Assembly (NCBI RefSeq): GCF_030272695.1
Contig: NZ_JARFYN010000052.1
Span: 1-46,015 of the forward strand
Length of the DNA: 46,015 bases
Source of the DNA: Martinezella calliandrae
GTDB taxonomy: Bacteria > Pseudomonadota > Alphaproteobacteria > Rhizobiales > Rhizobiaceae
Direction: 5' to 3'
Part shown: positions 16,428-25,371 of the stretch, piece after piece
Layout: each line of letters starts with the position of its first letter
How positions within the stretch are numbered: the stretch's first letter is position 1
Notes under the pieces: generated by a model
Seen by the model: only the letters and a program-made list of their open reading frames with translations
What the model was told of the DNA's origin: nothing
Database searches by the model: none
Made by a program: the position numbers and the translations under genes

Positions 16428-16949
16428 TCAGGCCCTTGCCAGTAATCCCGAAGCCATCGCCCGGAAGGCGTCTATTGCCTTGGGCAGCACGTCCGTCGGA
16501 TTATCGCTGGCAGCAACCCAGAGGGCGGCATTCAGCGCTGCACCGGAAAGCAGCCGAGCTGCCGCTTCGGCATCGACCGGCTTGACCATTTCTTGATCCA
16601 GAAGCTTTGACACCGTCTGCCGGGTTCCCGCGAGGCAGCTGTTCTGACTGGGCCATTTCGAGGGGTCGCCGAGCACCGCCGGACCGTCGAGCAGGACGAT
16701 GCGCTGGACCTCGGGATCAAGCGCCATCTTGATATAGGCTTCGCCTTCGGCAAGCAGACCTTGCCAGTCACCGCCCGCCTGCGCGCCGATTTCCTTCGCC
16801 CGCAACGCCAACTCATTGTCAATCTGGTAGGCGACGGCGGCGAGCAATCCGCGCTTGTCTCCGAAATGATGATAGAGAGCGCCCCTCGTCAGACCGACAT
16901 CCGCAGTCAACTCGTCCATCGACGCCCCCGCAAACCCTTTTTCGGCAAA
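16428..16949 (-). pseudogene. TetR-family regulator, 5' end deleted
   Basis: Residues homologous to a TetR regulator start at FAEKGFAGASMDELTADVGL and include the helix-turn-helix end LTRGALYHHFGDKRGLLAA. A typical C-terminal ligand-binding domain ends ASGLLARA. The first roughly 20 residues (start codon and first helix, normally leading into the LFAEKGF segment) are missing. The open frame continues upstream to 17063, but those residues are the antisense of the neighbouring RidA fragment. A product could in theory start there, but it would lack helix 1 of the DNA-binding domain. The original promoter is also gone. The intact partner was probably a regulator divergent from the adjacent ridA-like gene. 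Confidence 0.75.
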
Positions 16950-16950
16950 T

Positions 16951-17250
16951 GATGGGACCCCTGAGCCGGATTTTGAAAAGCAGGTCCAGCTCGCCTTCGA
17001 CAATCTGAGAGCAACCCTGGAAGCAGCAGGCTGCACCTTCGACGACATTATCGATGTCACCACGTTTCACACCGATCCTGAGCAGCAGTTCGGCGCGATC
17101 ATGACCGTCAAGAACCGGGTCTTCAGCGAAAAACCTTATCCGAACTGGACGGCTGTCGGCGTCAACTGGCTGGCGGGCTTCGATCTCGAAATCAAGGTTA
17201 TCGCGCGCGTTCCGGATGCTGGGGAGGCTCGCAAGCTGCAGGCGGCGTAA
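16951..17250 (+). pseudogene. Rid-family (RidA-like) protein, 5' end deleted
   Basis: A reading frame of 99 codons with no start begins DGTPEPDFEKQVQLAFDNLR. It continues through ATLEAAGCTFDDIIDVTTF and AVGVNWLAGFDLEIKVIARV to a stop at 17250. This is the C-terminal two thirds of a Rid-family (enamine/imine deaminase-like) protein. The N-terminal strands, and the start codon, are missing. The break point coincides with the break point of the tetR fragment on the other strand, so a single deletion removed both 5' ends and the shared promoter region. Confidence 0.75.
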
Positions 17251-17309
17251 GGTATAGTCGGATTTCGACCCGCGTCAGAAAATGGCCGACGCGGGCCGGA
17301 AGTCATACC
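17251..17309. repeat. Long imperfect palindrome after the ridA fragment
   Basis: CCCGCGTC (17269-17276) pairs perfectly with GACGCGGG (17288-17295). The outer arms GGTAT (17251-17255) and ATACC (17305-17309) also pair, with a partly paired middle section. No T-tract follows, so it is not a typical terminator. It may be a dispersed rhizobial intergenic palindrome. In the rest of 17310-17506 I see no gene. Confidence 0.45.
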
Positions 17310-17506
17310 GAGGCTAAATTGACGCAACCACGCTTCAGGCCGTTGCGACATCTGCCAAAGTCACCATTCTTCTTCGGCGATTATGCTGCGGATTTAGATG
17401 ATGACCGCGTCCACCCGCCTCGATCTAGGCGACATTAGCTCAGCAAGCGCTTCACTGATTGGCCTCAGGCCATTCTTGGCGGCATTCAATTGGTGAATGG
17501 CTTTCC

Positions 17507-20500
17507 CTACTTCGCCAACTCAGCCAGCTGCGTCATGACAACGGCCGCTCCCTGCAGCCGCTTTTCCGGCGTCGGAAGATCGCGGGTCAAGAACACGCTC
17601 TGGTCGGGACGGATCTTTGCCATGGTGCCTTGCTTGGCGATATAGCCGACGAGGTTGGCGGGGTTCGGGAATTCCTTGTTGCGGAATTGCACGACGACGC
17701 CCTTCGGGCCGGCGTCGAGTTTCTCGACATTGGCGATGCGGCAGAGCGACTTGATGTAGACGATCTTCAGGAGATGCTGCACTTCGATCGGCATCGGCCC
17801 GAAGCGGTCGATCATTTCGGCACCGAAACTGTCTATCTCCTTGATCTCGGTGATTTCTCCGAGACGGCGATAGAGCGCCATGCGCAGATGCAGGTCCGGT
17901 ACGTAGTCGTCGGGGATCATGACGGGTGTTCCGACGGAAATCTGCGGCGACCAGCCGGTATCCTGGATTTCATCAACGCCCTTGACCTCGGCAACGGCCT
18001 CTTCGAGCATCTGCTGGTAAAGCTCGAAGCCCACTTCCTTGATGTGACCGGACTGTTCCTCGCCCAAAAGGTTGCCAGCACCGCGGATATCGAGGTCGTG
18101 GCTTGCAAGCTGGAAGCCGGCGCCGAGCGTGTCGAGCGATTGCAGCACCTTCAGGCGGCGCTCCGCGGTCGTCGTCAGCACCTTGTTGACCGGCAGGGTG
18201 AACAGCGCGAAGGCGCGGACCTTGGAGCGACCAACGCGGCCGCGGAGCTGATAGAGTTGCGCAAGGCCGAACATGTCGGCGCGGTGGACGATCAGCGTGT
18301 TGGCCGTCGGAACGTCGAGACCTGATTCGACGATGGTGGTCGACAACAGCACGTCGTAGCGGCCCTCATAGAAGGCGTTCATGATGTCTTCGAGCTCACC
18401 GGCCGGCATCTGGCCATGGGCCACAGCCACTTTCAGCTCCGGCACATCGGACTGCAGGAAGGCGTGGATGTCGGCAAGATCGGCCAAGCGCGGGCAGACA
18501 TAGAAGCTCTGGCCGCCGCGATAATGCTCGCGCATCAGCGTCTCTCGGATGACAAGCGAATCGAAGGGCGAAATGAAGGTGCGGACTGCCATGCGGTCGA
18601 CCGGCGGCGTGGTGATGAGCGACAGCTCGCGCACGCCCGTCATGGCAAGCTGCAGCGTGCGCGGGATCGGCGTTGCCGACAGCGTCAGCACATGCACATC
18701 GCTCTTCAGCTCCTTCAGCCGCTCCTTATGCTTGACGCCGAAGTGCTGTTCCTCGTCGATGACCAGCAGCCCAAGATTGGCGAACTTGATGCCGGCGCCC
18801 AGCAGCGCATGCGTGCCGACGACGATATCGGTCTTGCCTTCGGCGACCTCTTTCTTGGTCAGCGCCAAGTCCTTGGAGCCGACGAGACGCGAGGCCTGCT
18901 GGATGCGGATCGGCAGGCCGCGGAAGCGCTCGGAGAAGGTCTTGAAATGCTGGCGGGAGAGCAGCGTCGTCGGAACGACGACTGCCACCTGCACGCCGTT
19001 CATGGCGGCCACGAAGGCGGCGCGCAGGGCCACTTCCGTCTTGCCGAAACCGACGTCGCCGCAGACGAGGCGATCCATCGGACGGCCGGCGCCCAGATCG
19101 TCGCGCACCGCATCGATGGCATTCATCTGGTCTTCGGTCTCGTCATAGGGGAAGCGGGCGGCGAACTCGTCGTAGAGCCCCTCCGGCGAGGTCAACACCG
19201 GCGCGTGCCGCGTCAGGCGTTCGGCGGCAACGCGGATCAGTGCACCGGCCATATCGAGCAGGCGCTTCTTGAGCTTGGCCTTGCGCATCTGCCAGGCGCC
19301 GCCGCCGAGCTTGTCGAGCTGCGCCTCGGTGCCCTCGCCGCCGTAGCGCGACAGAAGATCGATGTTTTCGACCGGCAGGAAAAGCTTGGCGTCGTCGGCA
19401 TATTGCAGCTCGAGACAGGCATGCGGTGCACCGGCAGCCTCGATGGTGCGCAGGCCGACGAAGCGACCGATGCCGTGTTCGGCGTGAACGACGATGGAAC
19501 CTTCGTCGAGACCGGCTACTTCCGAGATGAAATCGGCGGCGCGCTTGCGGCGCTTGGAGCGGCGCACCATGCGGTCGCCGAGAATGTCCTGCTCGCCGAT
19601 GACGACGAGATCGCCAGCCTCGAACCCAGCCTCCAGGCTGAGCACGGCCGCGGCCGCCTCGCCCCTTGCCAGGGTGTTGAGGTCCTTGAAAGCCTCGATT
19701 GTCTTGACGCGGGCAAGCCCGTGTTCGGCAAGCACCTGCAACAGGCGATCGAGCGAACCTTCCGTCCAGGCCGATATCAAGACCTTGCCGCCGGCGGCGC
19801 GGCGATCGGCGATGTATTTGACGACCGCGTCGAAGACGTTGACGCGCTCGCTGTCGACGCCATCGGTGGAGGATCGTGCCCAGCGCTGCCCTTGACGGGC
19901 ATCGACGCTGACGACGCGACGAGCCTCGCCCTCGTGTTCATCGAAGGGCGAGATACGGATGGCATTAAAAGCGTCGAGCGCCTTGGCGAAGGTGCTGCCG
20001 TCGAGATAGAGCTGGCCGGGCGTTACGGGCTTGTAGGGCGTGCCCTGCGCCATCTGGCCCTTGGCCGCCTGACCGGAATTCAGACGAGCATCGTAATAGT
20101 CGAAAACGAGTTTGGAGCGCTCTTCGGCGGCTTCGCGCACCGTATGGTCTGTGACCAGCCTGAAGCCTCGGAGGTAATCGAAAACGGTTTCCAACTTCTC
20201 GTAAAACAGCGGCAACCAGTGCTCCATGCCGGCATATCGACGGCCTTCGGAGACGGCGACATAGAGGGCGTCGTCGCGTGTCGCCGCGCCGAAAGCGGAA
20301 AGATAGTTCTTGCGGAAACGGCTGATCGTATCCGGAGAAAGGGTCACCTCGCTCATCGGATTGAGGTCGAGGGAGCGGATCTGGCCGGTGGTGCGCTGGC
20401 TGGCGGGATCGAAGCTGCGAATGCTTTCCAGCGTGTCGCCAAAGAAATCGAGGCGTACGGGCTCTTCCGTGCCCGGAACGAAGACATCGAGGATGCCGCC

Positions 20501-21007
20501 GCGCACGGCATATTCGCCGACTTCACGCACGGTCGCGACACGATCGAAACCATTGCGCTCCAAACGGCCGGCAATATCGTCCATGCGTACCTGATTGCCC
20601 GGCCGGGCCGAAAAGGTCAGGCTCTCGATCACATCTTGCGGCGCCACCTTCTGCAGCATGGCGTTGACCGTCACCAGGACGATAGCCGCATGCGGCTTGC
20701 GATGGTGGGCTATCAGGCCGGAAAGCGCCGCCAGACGGCGGGCAGAAGTGTCCGAGCTCGGTGAAACGCGGTCATAGGGAAGGCAGTCCCAGGCGGGCAG
20801 CGTCAATACCGGAATGTCGGGTGCGATGAAACCGAGCATCTGTTCGACGTCGACCATGTGCTGGCCTTCGGACATGACATAGGCAACCGGTTGGCCCGTC
20901 CTTGCCAGCTCTGCGAGCAGAAAAGGTTCGAGGCCAGCTGGCACGTGGCCGACCGTCAGCGGCTCGCTTGCCGCGATCAGTTTCTTCGCATCGAAACCGG
21001 GAATCAT
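17507..21007 (-). CDS. mfd: Transcription-repair coupling factor
   Basis: Mfd displaces RNA polymerase stalled at DNA damage and recruits UvrA, coupling transcription to excision repair. The protein has 1166 residues with the usual architecture. The N-terminal UvrB-homology module (about 1-340) includes TLPAWDCLPYDRVSPS and VGEYAVRGGILDVF. The RNA polymerase-interacting domain (about 480-560) has VVHAEHGIGRFVGL and LPVENIDLLSRYGG. The RecG-like translocase has Walker A GDVGFGKTEVAL (around 650), DEEQHFGVKHKERLK (around 752) and ATPIPRTLQLAMTG. It is followed by the TRCF C-terminal domain. Its start codon overlaps the sdhE stop codon by 4 bp (ATGA), so translation is probably coupled. Its substrate partner uvrA lies about 10 kb away in the same window. 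Confidence 0.98.
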   Translation of the reverse strand: MIPGFDAKKLIAASEPLTVGHVPAGLEPFLLAELARTGQPVAYVMSEGQHMVDVEQMLGFIAPDIPVLTLPAWDCLPYDRVSPSSDTSARRLAALSGLIAHHRKPHAAIVLVTVNAMLQKVAPQDVIESLTFSARPGNQVRMDDIAGRLERNGFDRVATVREVGEYAVRGGILDVFVPGTEEPVRLDFFGDTLESIRSFDPASQRTTGQIRSLDLNPMSEVTLSPDTISRFRKNYLSAFGAATRDDALYVAVSEGRRYAGMEHWLPLFYEKLETVFDYLRGFRLVTDHTVREAAEERSKLVFDYYDARLNSGQAAKGQMAQGTPYKPVTPGQLYLDGSTFAKALDAFNAIRISPFDEHEGEARRVVSVDARQGQRWARSSTDGVDSERVNVFDAVVKYIADRRAAGGKVLISAWTEGSLDRLLQVLAEHGLARVKTIEAFKDLNTLARGEAAAAVLSLEAGFEAGDLVVIGEQDILGDRMVRRSKRRKRAADFISEVAGLDEGSIVVHAEHGIGRFVGLRTIEAAGAPHACLELQYADDAKLFLPVENIDLLSRYGGEGTEAQLDKLGGGAWQMRKAKLKKRLLDMAGALIRVAAERLTRHAPVLTSPEGLYDEFAARFPYDETEDQMNAIDAVRDDLGAGRPMDRLVCGDVGFGKTEVALRAAFVAAMNGVQVAVVVPTTLLSRQHFKTFSERFRGLPIRIQQASRLVGSKDLALTKKEVAEGKTDIVVGTHALLGAGIKFANLGLLVIDEEQHFGVKHKERLKELKSDVHVLTLSATPIPRTLQLAMTGVRELSLITTPPVDRMAVRTFISPFDSLVIRETLMREHYRGGQSFYVCPRLADLADIHAFLQSDVPELKVAVAHGQMPAGELEDIMNAFYEGRYDVLLSTTIVESGLDVPTANTLIVHRADMFGLAQLYQLRGRVGRSKVRAFALFTLPVNKVLTTTAERRLKVLQSLDTLGAGFQLASHDLDIRGAGNLLGEEQSGHIKEVGFELYQQMLEEAVAEVKGVDEIQDTGWSPQISVGTPVMIPDDYVPDLHLRMALYRRLGEITEIKEIDSFGAEMIDRFGPMPIEVQHLLKIVYIKSLCRIANVEKLDAGPKGVVVQFRNKEFPNPANLVGYIAKQGTMAKIRPDQSVFLTRDLPTPEKRLQGAAVVMTQLAELAK

Positions 21008-21318
21008 TTGGTTAGTCCGAACCTTTCGGCGATCTCTTCGAAATCGGGCTTATAGGACGCCAGGCGCTCAAAGAGCGGAGTTTGCAGATGTTGCGGCGTC
21101 GGCTGGCTACCGAGGATCCACCTTAGAAGATCATTGTCCTCTTCGGCCATGATGCGCTCTAATTCATCAAGCTCGGCCTCGGTGAGCCCCGGTAATTCGT
21201 TATCGGCGAACTGGCCGAAGACAAGATCCATCTCGCGGATACCGCGATGCCAACAGCGAAACAGGATGCGCCGGCGGCGGGGATCAAGATCGGCACTGCT
21301 GAGTGTCAGCCCAGTCAT
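21004..21318 (-). CDS. sdhE: Succinate dehydrogenase assembly factor (SdhE, flavinator)
   Basis: This small protein promotes covalent FAD attachment to SdhA and FrdA. It has 104 residues with the conserved signature RRRRILFRCWHRGIREMDLVFG, containing the RGxxE motif needed for flavinylation. It continues LTEAELDELERIMAEEDNDLLRWILG, the four-helix-bundle core of the YgfY/Sdh5 family. I choose the ATG at 21318, preceded by AAAGG at good distance; a GTG three codons upstream is less likely. It overlaps mfd by 4 bp, an sdhE-mfd order that recurs in rhizobia to my knowledge. The 172 bp to the divergent recG holds the promoters of both directions. Confidence 0.93.
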   Translation of the reverse strand: MTGLTLSSADLDPRRRRILFRCWHRGIREMDLVFGQFADNELPGLTEAELDELERIMAEEDNDLLRWILGSQPTPQHLQTPLFERLASYKPDFEEIAERFGLTK

Positions 21319-21490
21319 CAAAAACACCTTTATGTTGATGCGTCTCTATAAAACCAGGCTTGAAAGGTGGGAACCGGTTTTTCGGAAAAAAGCATCCGGT
21401 ATGCAATTTTCCGGGGAGTGTGTGCCTTCAAACAGCCTCCGCAACCGTCGGGCCTTGCCAAGCCTACCTCTCCGTCGCATTTTGCCGGCC

Positions 21491-23596
21491 ATGCGCCCCA
21501 CCATCCTCGATCCGCTGTTTGCCTCCGTCTCTTCGCTTCCCGGCGTCGGGCCGAAGATCGCGGAGTTGCTGGTCAAGCTGCTCGATCGGGAAAGCATCGA
21601 CGATTGCCGCGTCATCGATCTGCTCTTTCATGCGCCGCATTCCATCATCGACCGGCGCGAGCAGCCGGGTATTGCGCGGGCGCCGCAGGGCGCGATCGTC
21701 ACCATCAGAGGCCGCGTCGACCGCCACCAGCCGCCGCCGAACGCGCGCAGCAATGTGCCCTACCGCGTCTTCCTGCATGACGAAACCGGCGAGCTCGGCC
21801 TGGTCTTCTTTCGCGGCAAGGCGCAATGGCTGGAAAAGCAATTGCCGATCGGTGAGTTGATGACCGTCAGCGGCAAGGTCGACTGGTTCAACGGCCGCCC
21901 GTCGATGGTGCATCCGGACTATATCGTGCGCGAAAGCGAAACGGAAAACCTGCCGCTGGTCGAACCGATCTATCCCCTGACCGCCGGGCTCTCGCCGAAG
22001 TTTCTGCGCAAGACCATCGAAGCGGCATTGACGCGCATGCCGGAGCTGCCGGAATGGGATGCTGCGGCGCTCACGCAAAAGCAGGGATTTTCCCCGATAT
22101 GCGACAGCTTTCACATGCTGCACGCGCCGCGTGACGCGGCCGATATCGACCCCCAGACGCCGGCCCGCCGCAGGCTTGCCTATGACGAATTCCTGGCTGG
22201 TCAACTGTCACTTTCGCTTGTGCGTCAACGCCTACGGAAAGTTGCGGGAAAGCCCGTGCATCCAACGGGAGAAATCAGCCGGAAATTATTGGAATCCCTG
22301 CCTTTCTCCATGACGAATAGTCAAACGAAAGCCATCGCTGACATCCTGAAGGATATGGCCGGCACGGAGCGCATGCTGCGGCTATTACAGGGCGACGTCG
22401 GTGCCGGCAAGACGCTGGTGGCACTGATGGCGATTGCTGCCGTCATCGAAAGCGGAGGCCAAGCTGTGCTGATGGCGCCGACGGAAATCCTCGCGCGGCA
22501 ACATCACGCGACGATCTCGAAGTTCGCCGCCAGCGCCAATCTTTCCGTCGAAGTGCTGACCGGGCGCACCAAGGGCCGCGAACGCGACGCCATCCTGGAC
22601 CGCATCGCCTCCGGCGAGGCGCAGATTGTCATCGGCACGCACGCGCTGTTTCAAGACAGCGTGACCTATGCCAATCTCATGCTGGCGGTCGTCGATGAGC
22701 AGCACCGCTTCGGTGTCCACCAGCGGTTGCGGCTGACAGCGAAGGGCATCTCGCCGCATATGCTGGTCATGACGGCAACGCCGATCCCGCGCACACTCGT
22801 GCTCGCCGCCTTCGGCGACATGGACGTTTCTAAGCTCACGGAGAAGCCCGCCGGCCGCAAGCCGATCCAGACGATCACCATTCCGAGCGAGCGAACCGGC
22901 GATATCGTAGCCCGACTGAAGAGCGCTCTAGGAGAAGGTAAAAAAGCCTATTGGATTTGCCCGCTTGTGGAGGAATCCGAAGGCTCCGATTTAATGTCGG
23001 TCGAGGAGCGGCATGCGACCCTGACCAAGGCCCTCGGTGACGGGATCGGGCTCATTCATGGCCGCATGAGCGGACCGGAGAAGGATGCCGTGATGATGGC
23101 CTTCAAGAACGGCGAGACCCGTCTGCTGGTCGCCACGACCGTCGTCGAGGTCGGCGTCGATGTATCCGACGCGACAATCATGGTCATCGAGCATGCCGAG
23201 CGCTACGGTCTCGCGCAGCTGCACCAATTGCGTGGGCGTGTCGGACGCGGCGACCAGGCGTCCACCTGCATCCTGCTCTACAAGGGTCCACTGGGTGAAA
23301 CCGGCCATGCGCGGCTGTCGATCATGCGCGACACCGAGGACGGCTTTCGCATCGCCGAGGAGGATCTGAAGCTGCGTGGCGAAGGCGAGTTGCTTGGCAC
23401 GCGCCAATCGGGCACGCCGGGTTTCCGCATCGCCAGCCTCGAAGCCCATGCCGATCTTCTGGAAGTCGCCCGCAGGGACGCCGCCTATCTTATTGAGCGC
23501 GATCCGGAGCTTACGAGTGAGCGTGGCATGGCGGTGCGCACCCTGCTCTACCTTTTCCGCCGCGACGAGGCGATCCGCTTCCTGAGAGCGGGATAG
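21491..23596 (+). CDS. recG: ATP-dependent DNA helicase RecG
   Basis: RecG remodels stalled replication forks and recombination intermediates. The protein has 701 residues. The N-terminal wedge domain with an OB fold (about 50-160) starts from LPGVGPKIAELLVKLL, a helix-hairpin-helix-like segment. It is followed by the superfamily 2 motor: Walker A GDVGAGKTLVAL (around 300), VVDEQHRFGVHQR (around 400), MTATPIPRTL, and motif VI LHQLRGRVGRGDQ. I chose the ATG at 21491 because it begins the family's N-terminus (MRPTILDPLFASVSSLPGVG); the open frame further upstream runs antisense into sdhE and is not conserved-looking. It is divergent from sdhE-mfd and converges with the phytase-like gene across a hairpin. 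Confidence 0.97.
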   Translation: MRPTILDPLFASVSSLPGVGPKIAELLVKLLDRESIDDCRVIDLLFHAPHSIIDRREQPGIARAPQGAIVTIRGRVDRHQPPPNARSNVPYRVFLHDETGELGLVFFRGKAQWLEKQLPIGELMTVSGKVDWFNGRPSMVHPDYIVRESETENLPLVEPIYPLTAGLSPKFLRKTIEAALTRMPELPEWDAAALTQKQGFSPICDSFHMLHAPRDAADIDPQTPARRRLAYDEFLAGQLSLSLVRQRLRKVAGKPVHPTGEISRKLLESLPFSMTNSQTKAIADILKDMAGTERMLRLLQGDVGAGKTLVALMAIAAVIESGGQAVLMAPTEILARQHHATISKFAASANLSVEVLTGRTKGRERDAILDRIASGEAQIVIGTHALFQDSVTYANLMLAVVDEQHRFGVHQRLRLTAKGISPHMLVMTATPIPRTLVLAAFGDMDVSKLTEKPAGRKPIQTITIPSERTGDIVARLKSALGEGKKAYWICPLVEESEGSDLMSVEERHATLTKALGDGIGLIHGRMSGPEKDAVMMAFKNGETRLLVATTVVEVGVDVSDATIMVIEHAERYGLAQLHQLRGRVGRGDQASTCILLYKGPLGETGHARLSIMRDTEDGFRIAEEDLKLRGEGELLGTRQSGTPGFRIASLEAHADLLEVARRDAAYLIERDPELTSERGMAVRTLLYLFRRDEAIRFLRAG

Positions 23597-23627
23597 ATGG
23601 ATGGACGCGGCGATCGCGTCCATCCAT
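23597..23627. terminator. Hairpin between convergent recG and phytase-like gene
   Basis: A perfect 13-bp stem (23597-23609 / 23615-23627) with a 5-nt loop starts at the base after the recG stop codon. It sits 11 bp from the end of the converging gene. Neither strand has a good T-tract, so it may act as a bidirectional transcript end or as a 3'-stabilising structure. Confidence 0.5.
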
Positions 23628-23638
23628 GTCGGAGGCCT

Positions 23639-25135
23639 TTACCTCACCGAAAGACCGGGGATCGTCACCTGGAATACCTGGAACATGGTATCGACATCGG
23701 CGCCGCCATCAGCCTTATAGGCAGCGCCGACCTGGAAGCCGTCCTGGGTCAGGAAGTCGTTGTCGTTTGCGACGAACAGGAAGTAGTCATCCGGCAGCTT
23801 CGGATCCTGGACGCTGGCGAGCGACATGGCTTCCCACTTCTCGGAGAGGTTGTTTTTATCGTTCGGCGCCCCATTGTGGAGACCGAAGCGAGCCAGATCA
23901 GCGCTGTCATTGATGTCGATGAACTGGCTCACGGCCGCCGGCTTCACCGAAGTGTCGACGACACCCTTCGGAGCAACCGGCTTGTCGGCGTCGAACGCGG
24001 TGCCGTGAATGTCGGTGGCGGCCGAGACATCGACGATGTCGATGCTGCGGTAGAGCGACTTTTCGCCCTTCTGGCCGTAACCGTTGCCGCTGTCGCGAGC
24101 CAGCATGAGGAAGTTCGTCGGCGACAGGGCCACGATCTCGCTCTGGGCGGCAACGACCGTCTTGCCCTTGTCGTCTTTAAAGACCGGCAGCGGAACCACA
24201 TATTCGTGCACCAGCTTCAGATGCGCCAGGTCGGCGGCATCATAGACCATCGCGCGGGTGTTCTGTCGGGTCGAGCTGGAATCGCCGCCGTCCTGACGCG
24301 CCGCCGACTGCAGTACTGCGATCAGGAACTTGCCGTCGGGGGTCATCGACATGCCCTCGAGACCTTGGTTGTTCTGGCGGCCGCTGGTCGGATCCTTCGG
24401 ATCGGGAGCCGTTTCGCCGGGACCCGGATTGTTCGAAGCGAAGTTCACTTTACCCTGGCGCATCGGCAGCAGTGCGGCCGGCGGCTGCGTGGCCGACATC
24501 ATGTGGCCATCAGCGGCAAAGCGATAGATATAGGGACCGTATTCGTCACTGATGAACATCGTGCCGTCGGGCAGACGGACGATGGCTTCATCGTCGAGCG
24601 CGATTTTGCCATTCGGCGCTTCGGGCAGCAGCGGCATGTCGCCTTCGGGTTGACGGGTCCCGTTAGCGGGGTCGAGGCCGGTCGTGTCGGCGCCCTTGTT
24701 GTCGGTCAGCAGCACGGTATCGGCGAGTTTGGCGACGACGCCAGACTGTTGCTTGCCGGCCGGCGGTGTTGCGCCCGGAGCAACCGGCGTCAATTGGACG
24801 TCAATGGTGTTGACACGCGCACGATAGTCGGTGGTGCCGACTACATTGTAACCGCGATCCGGCAGCAGCCACAGTGAACCCCTATAGGAACCATCGGCAT
24901 TGCGCACCCAGCTCTTGGCGTCGATCGACATGCCCGAACCCGAACCGAAAGTCTCACCGAACTTGTCGCGCTGATTGGCAGGGATGCGGCCAATGGCAAC
25001 GCGGCCCTTGTTGACCAGCGTGACGCCGCCGGCTGTGATGGAATTGTCTGCAAGGGCTGCAACCGGCGCGGCGAACACGAATGTGGCGAGCGCTGCCGAC
25101 AACAGCGGCAAAGTCATTGAACGCAAGTCTTTCAC
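23639..25135 (-). CDS. Exported phytase-esterase-like protein
   Basis: This 498-residue secreted protein is of the esterase-like-activity-of-phytase family, predicted to be a beta-propeller. A signal peptide ends AAPVAALA (about residue 30). It is followed by FGSGSGMSIDAKSWV, GSLWLLPDRGYN, DDEAIVRLPDGTMFISDEYGPYIYRF, LEGMSMTPDGKFLIAVLQSA, FLMLARDSGNGYG, and near the end KWEAMSLASVQDPKLPDDYFLFVANDNDF. These acidic loops are typical of metal-binding propeller hydrolases. The family's actual substrate is not established. I chose GTG at 25135 as start because AGGAGG lies 8 nt upstream; the ATG at 25177 would place that ribosome-binding site inside the gene. It probably forms a single-gene unit. 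Confidence 0.85.
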   Translation of the reverse strand: MKDLRSMTLPLLSAALATFVFAAPVAALADNSITAGGVTLVNKGRVAIGRIPANQRDKFGETFGSGSGMSIDAKSWVRNADGSYRGSLWLLPDRGYNVVGTTDYRARVNTIDVQLTPVAPGATPPAGKQQSGVVAKLADTVLLTDNKGADTTGLDPANGTRQPEGDMPLLPEAPNGKIALDDEAIVRLPDGTMFISDEYGPYIYRFAADGHMMSATQPPAALLPMRQGKVNFASNNPGPGETAPDPKDPTSGRQNNQGLEGMSMTPDGKFLIAVLQSAARQDGGDSSSTRQNTRAMVYDAADLAHLKLVHEYVVPLPVFKDDKGKTVVAAQSEIVALSPTNFLMLARDSGNGYGQKGEKSLYRSIDIVDVSAATDIHGTAFDADKPVAPKGVVDTSVKPAAVSQFIDINDSADLARFGLHNGAPNDKNNLSEKWEAMSLASVQDPKLPDDYFLFVANDNDFLTQDGFQVGAAYKADGGADVDTMFQVFQVTIPGLSVR

Positions 25136-25353
25136 GGCAATATCCTCCTGATGAAAAAGCTCTTTTTGGAACGGCATTCACCTCCGGACCCGGCCGAAAG
25201 CCGCGTCGAGCGATGGGTGTCCGGTGTTGTTGATCCCAGACATTCGATAATGAGATGCGCCCGTCTTCCCTTCCGGCACACGGGTTTAAGACGGCAACAT
25301 GATAGGGACATGACAACTCGCCCAACACGCGTGGGCGATATAAAGCCGATCGG

Positions 25354-25371
25354 AAAAAGAGCGCCCGCTCT
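25354..25371 (-). terminator. Short terminator at the end of the DUF502 gene
   Basis: On the minus strand AGAGC pairs with GCTCT around a 4-nt loop and is followed by TTTT. It overlaps the DUF502 stop codon. The stem is short, so confidence is moderate. Confidence 0.5.

Noticed and set aside
16950..17063. N-terminal extension of the TetR-like frame as a genuine new domain.
   Set aside because: Those residues are the exact antisense of the RidA fragment's conserved coding sequence, so the extension is an accident of the deletion.
18416..20764. A 782-codon open frame antisense to mfd, and similar long antisense frames opposite uvrA (4835-5902), gyrA (48-896), glmS, glmU and glnA (10715-12094).
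   Set aside because: In GC-rich genes the codon-position bias leaves the reverse strand open. The products show no family motifs and no ribosome-binding sites, while the genes on the other strand are certain.
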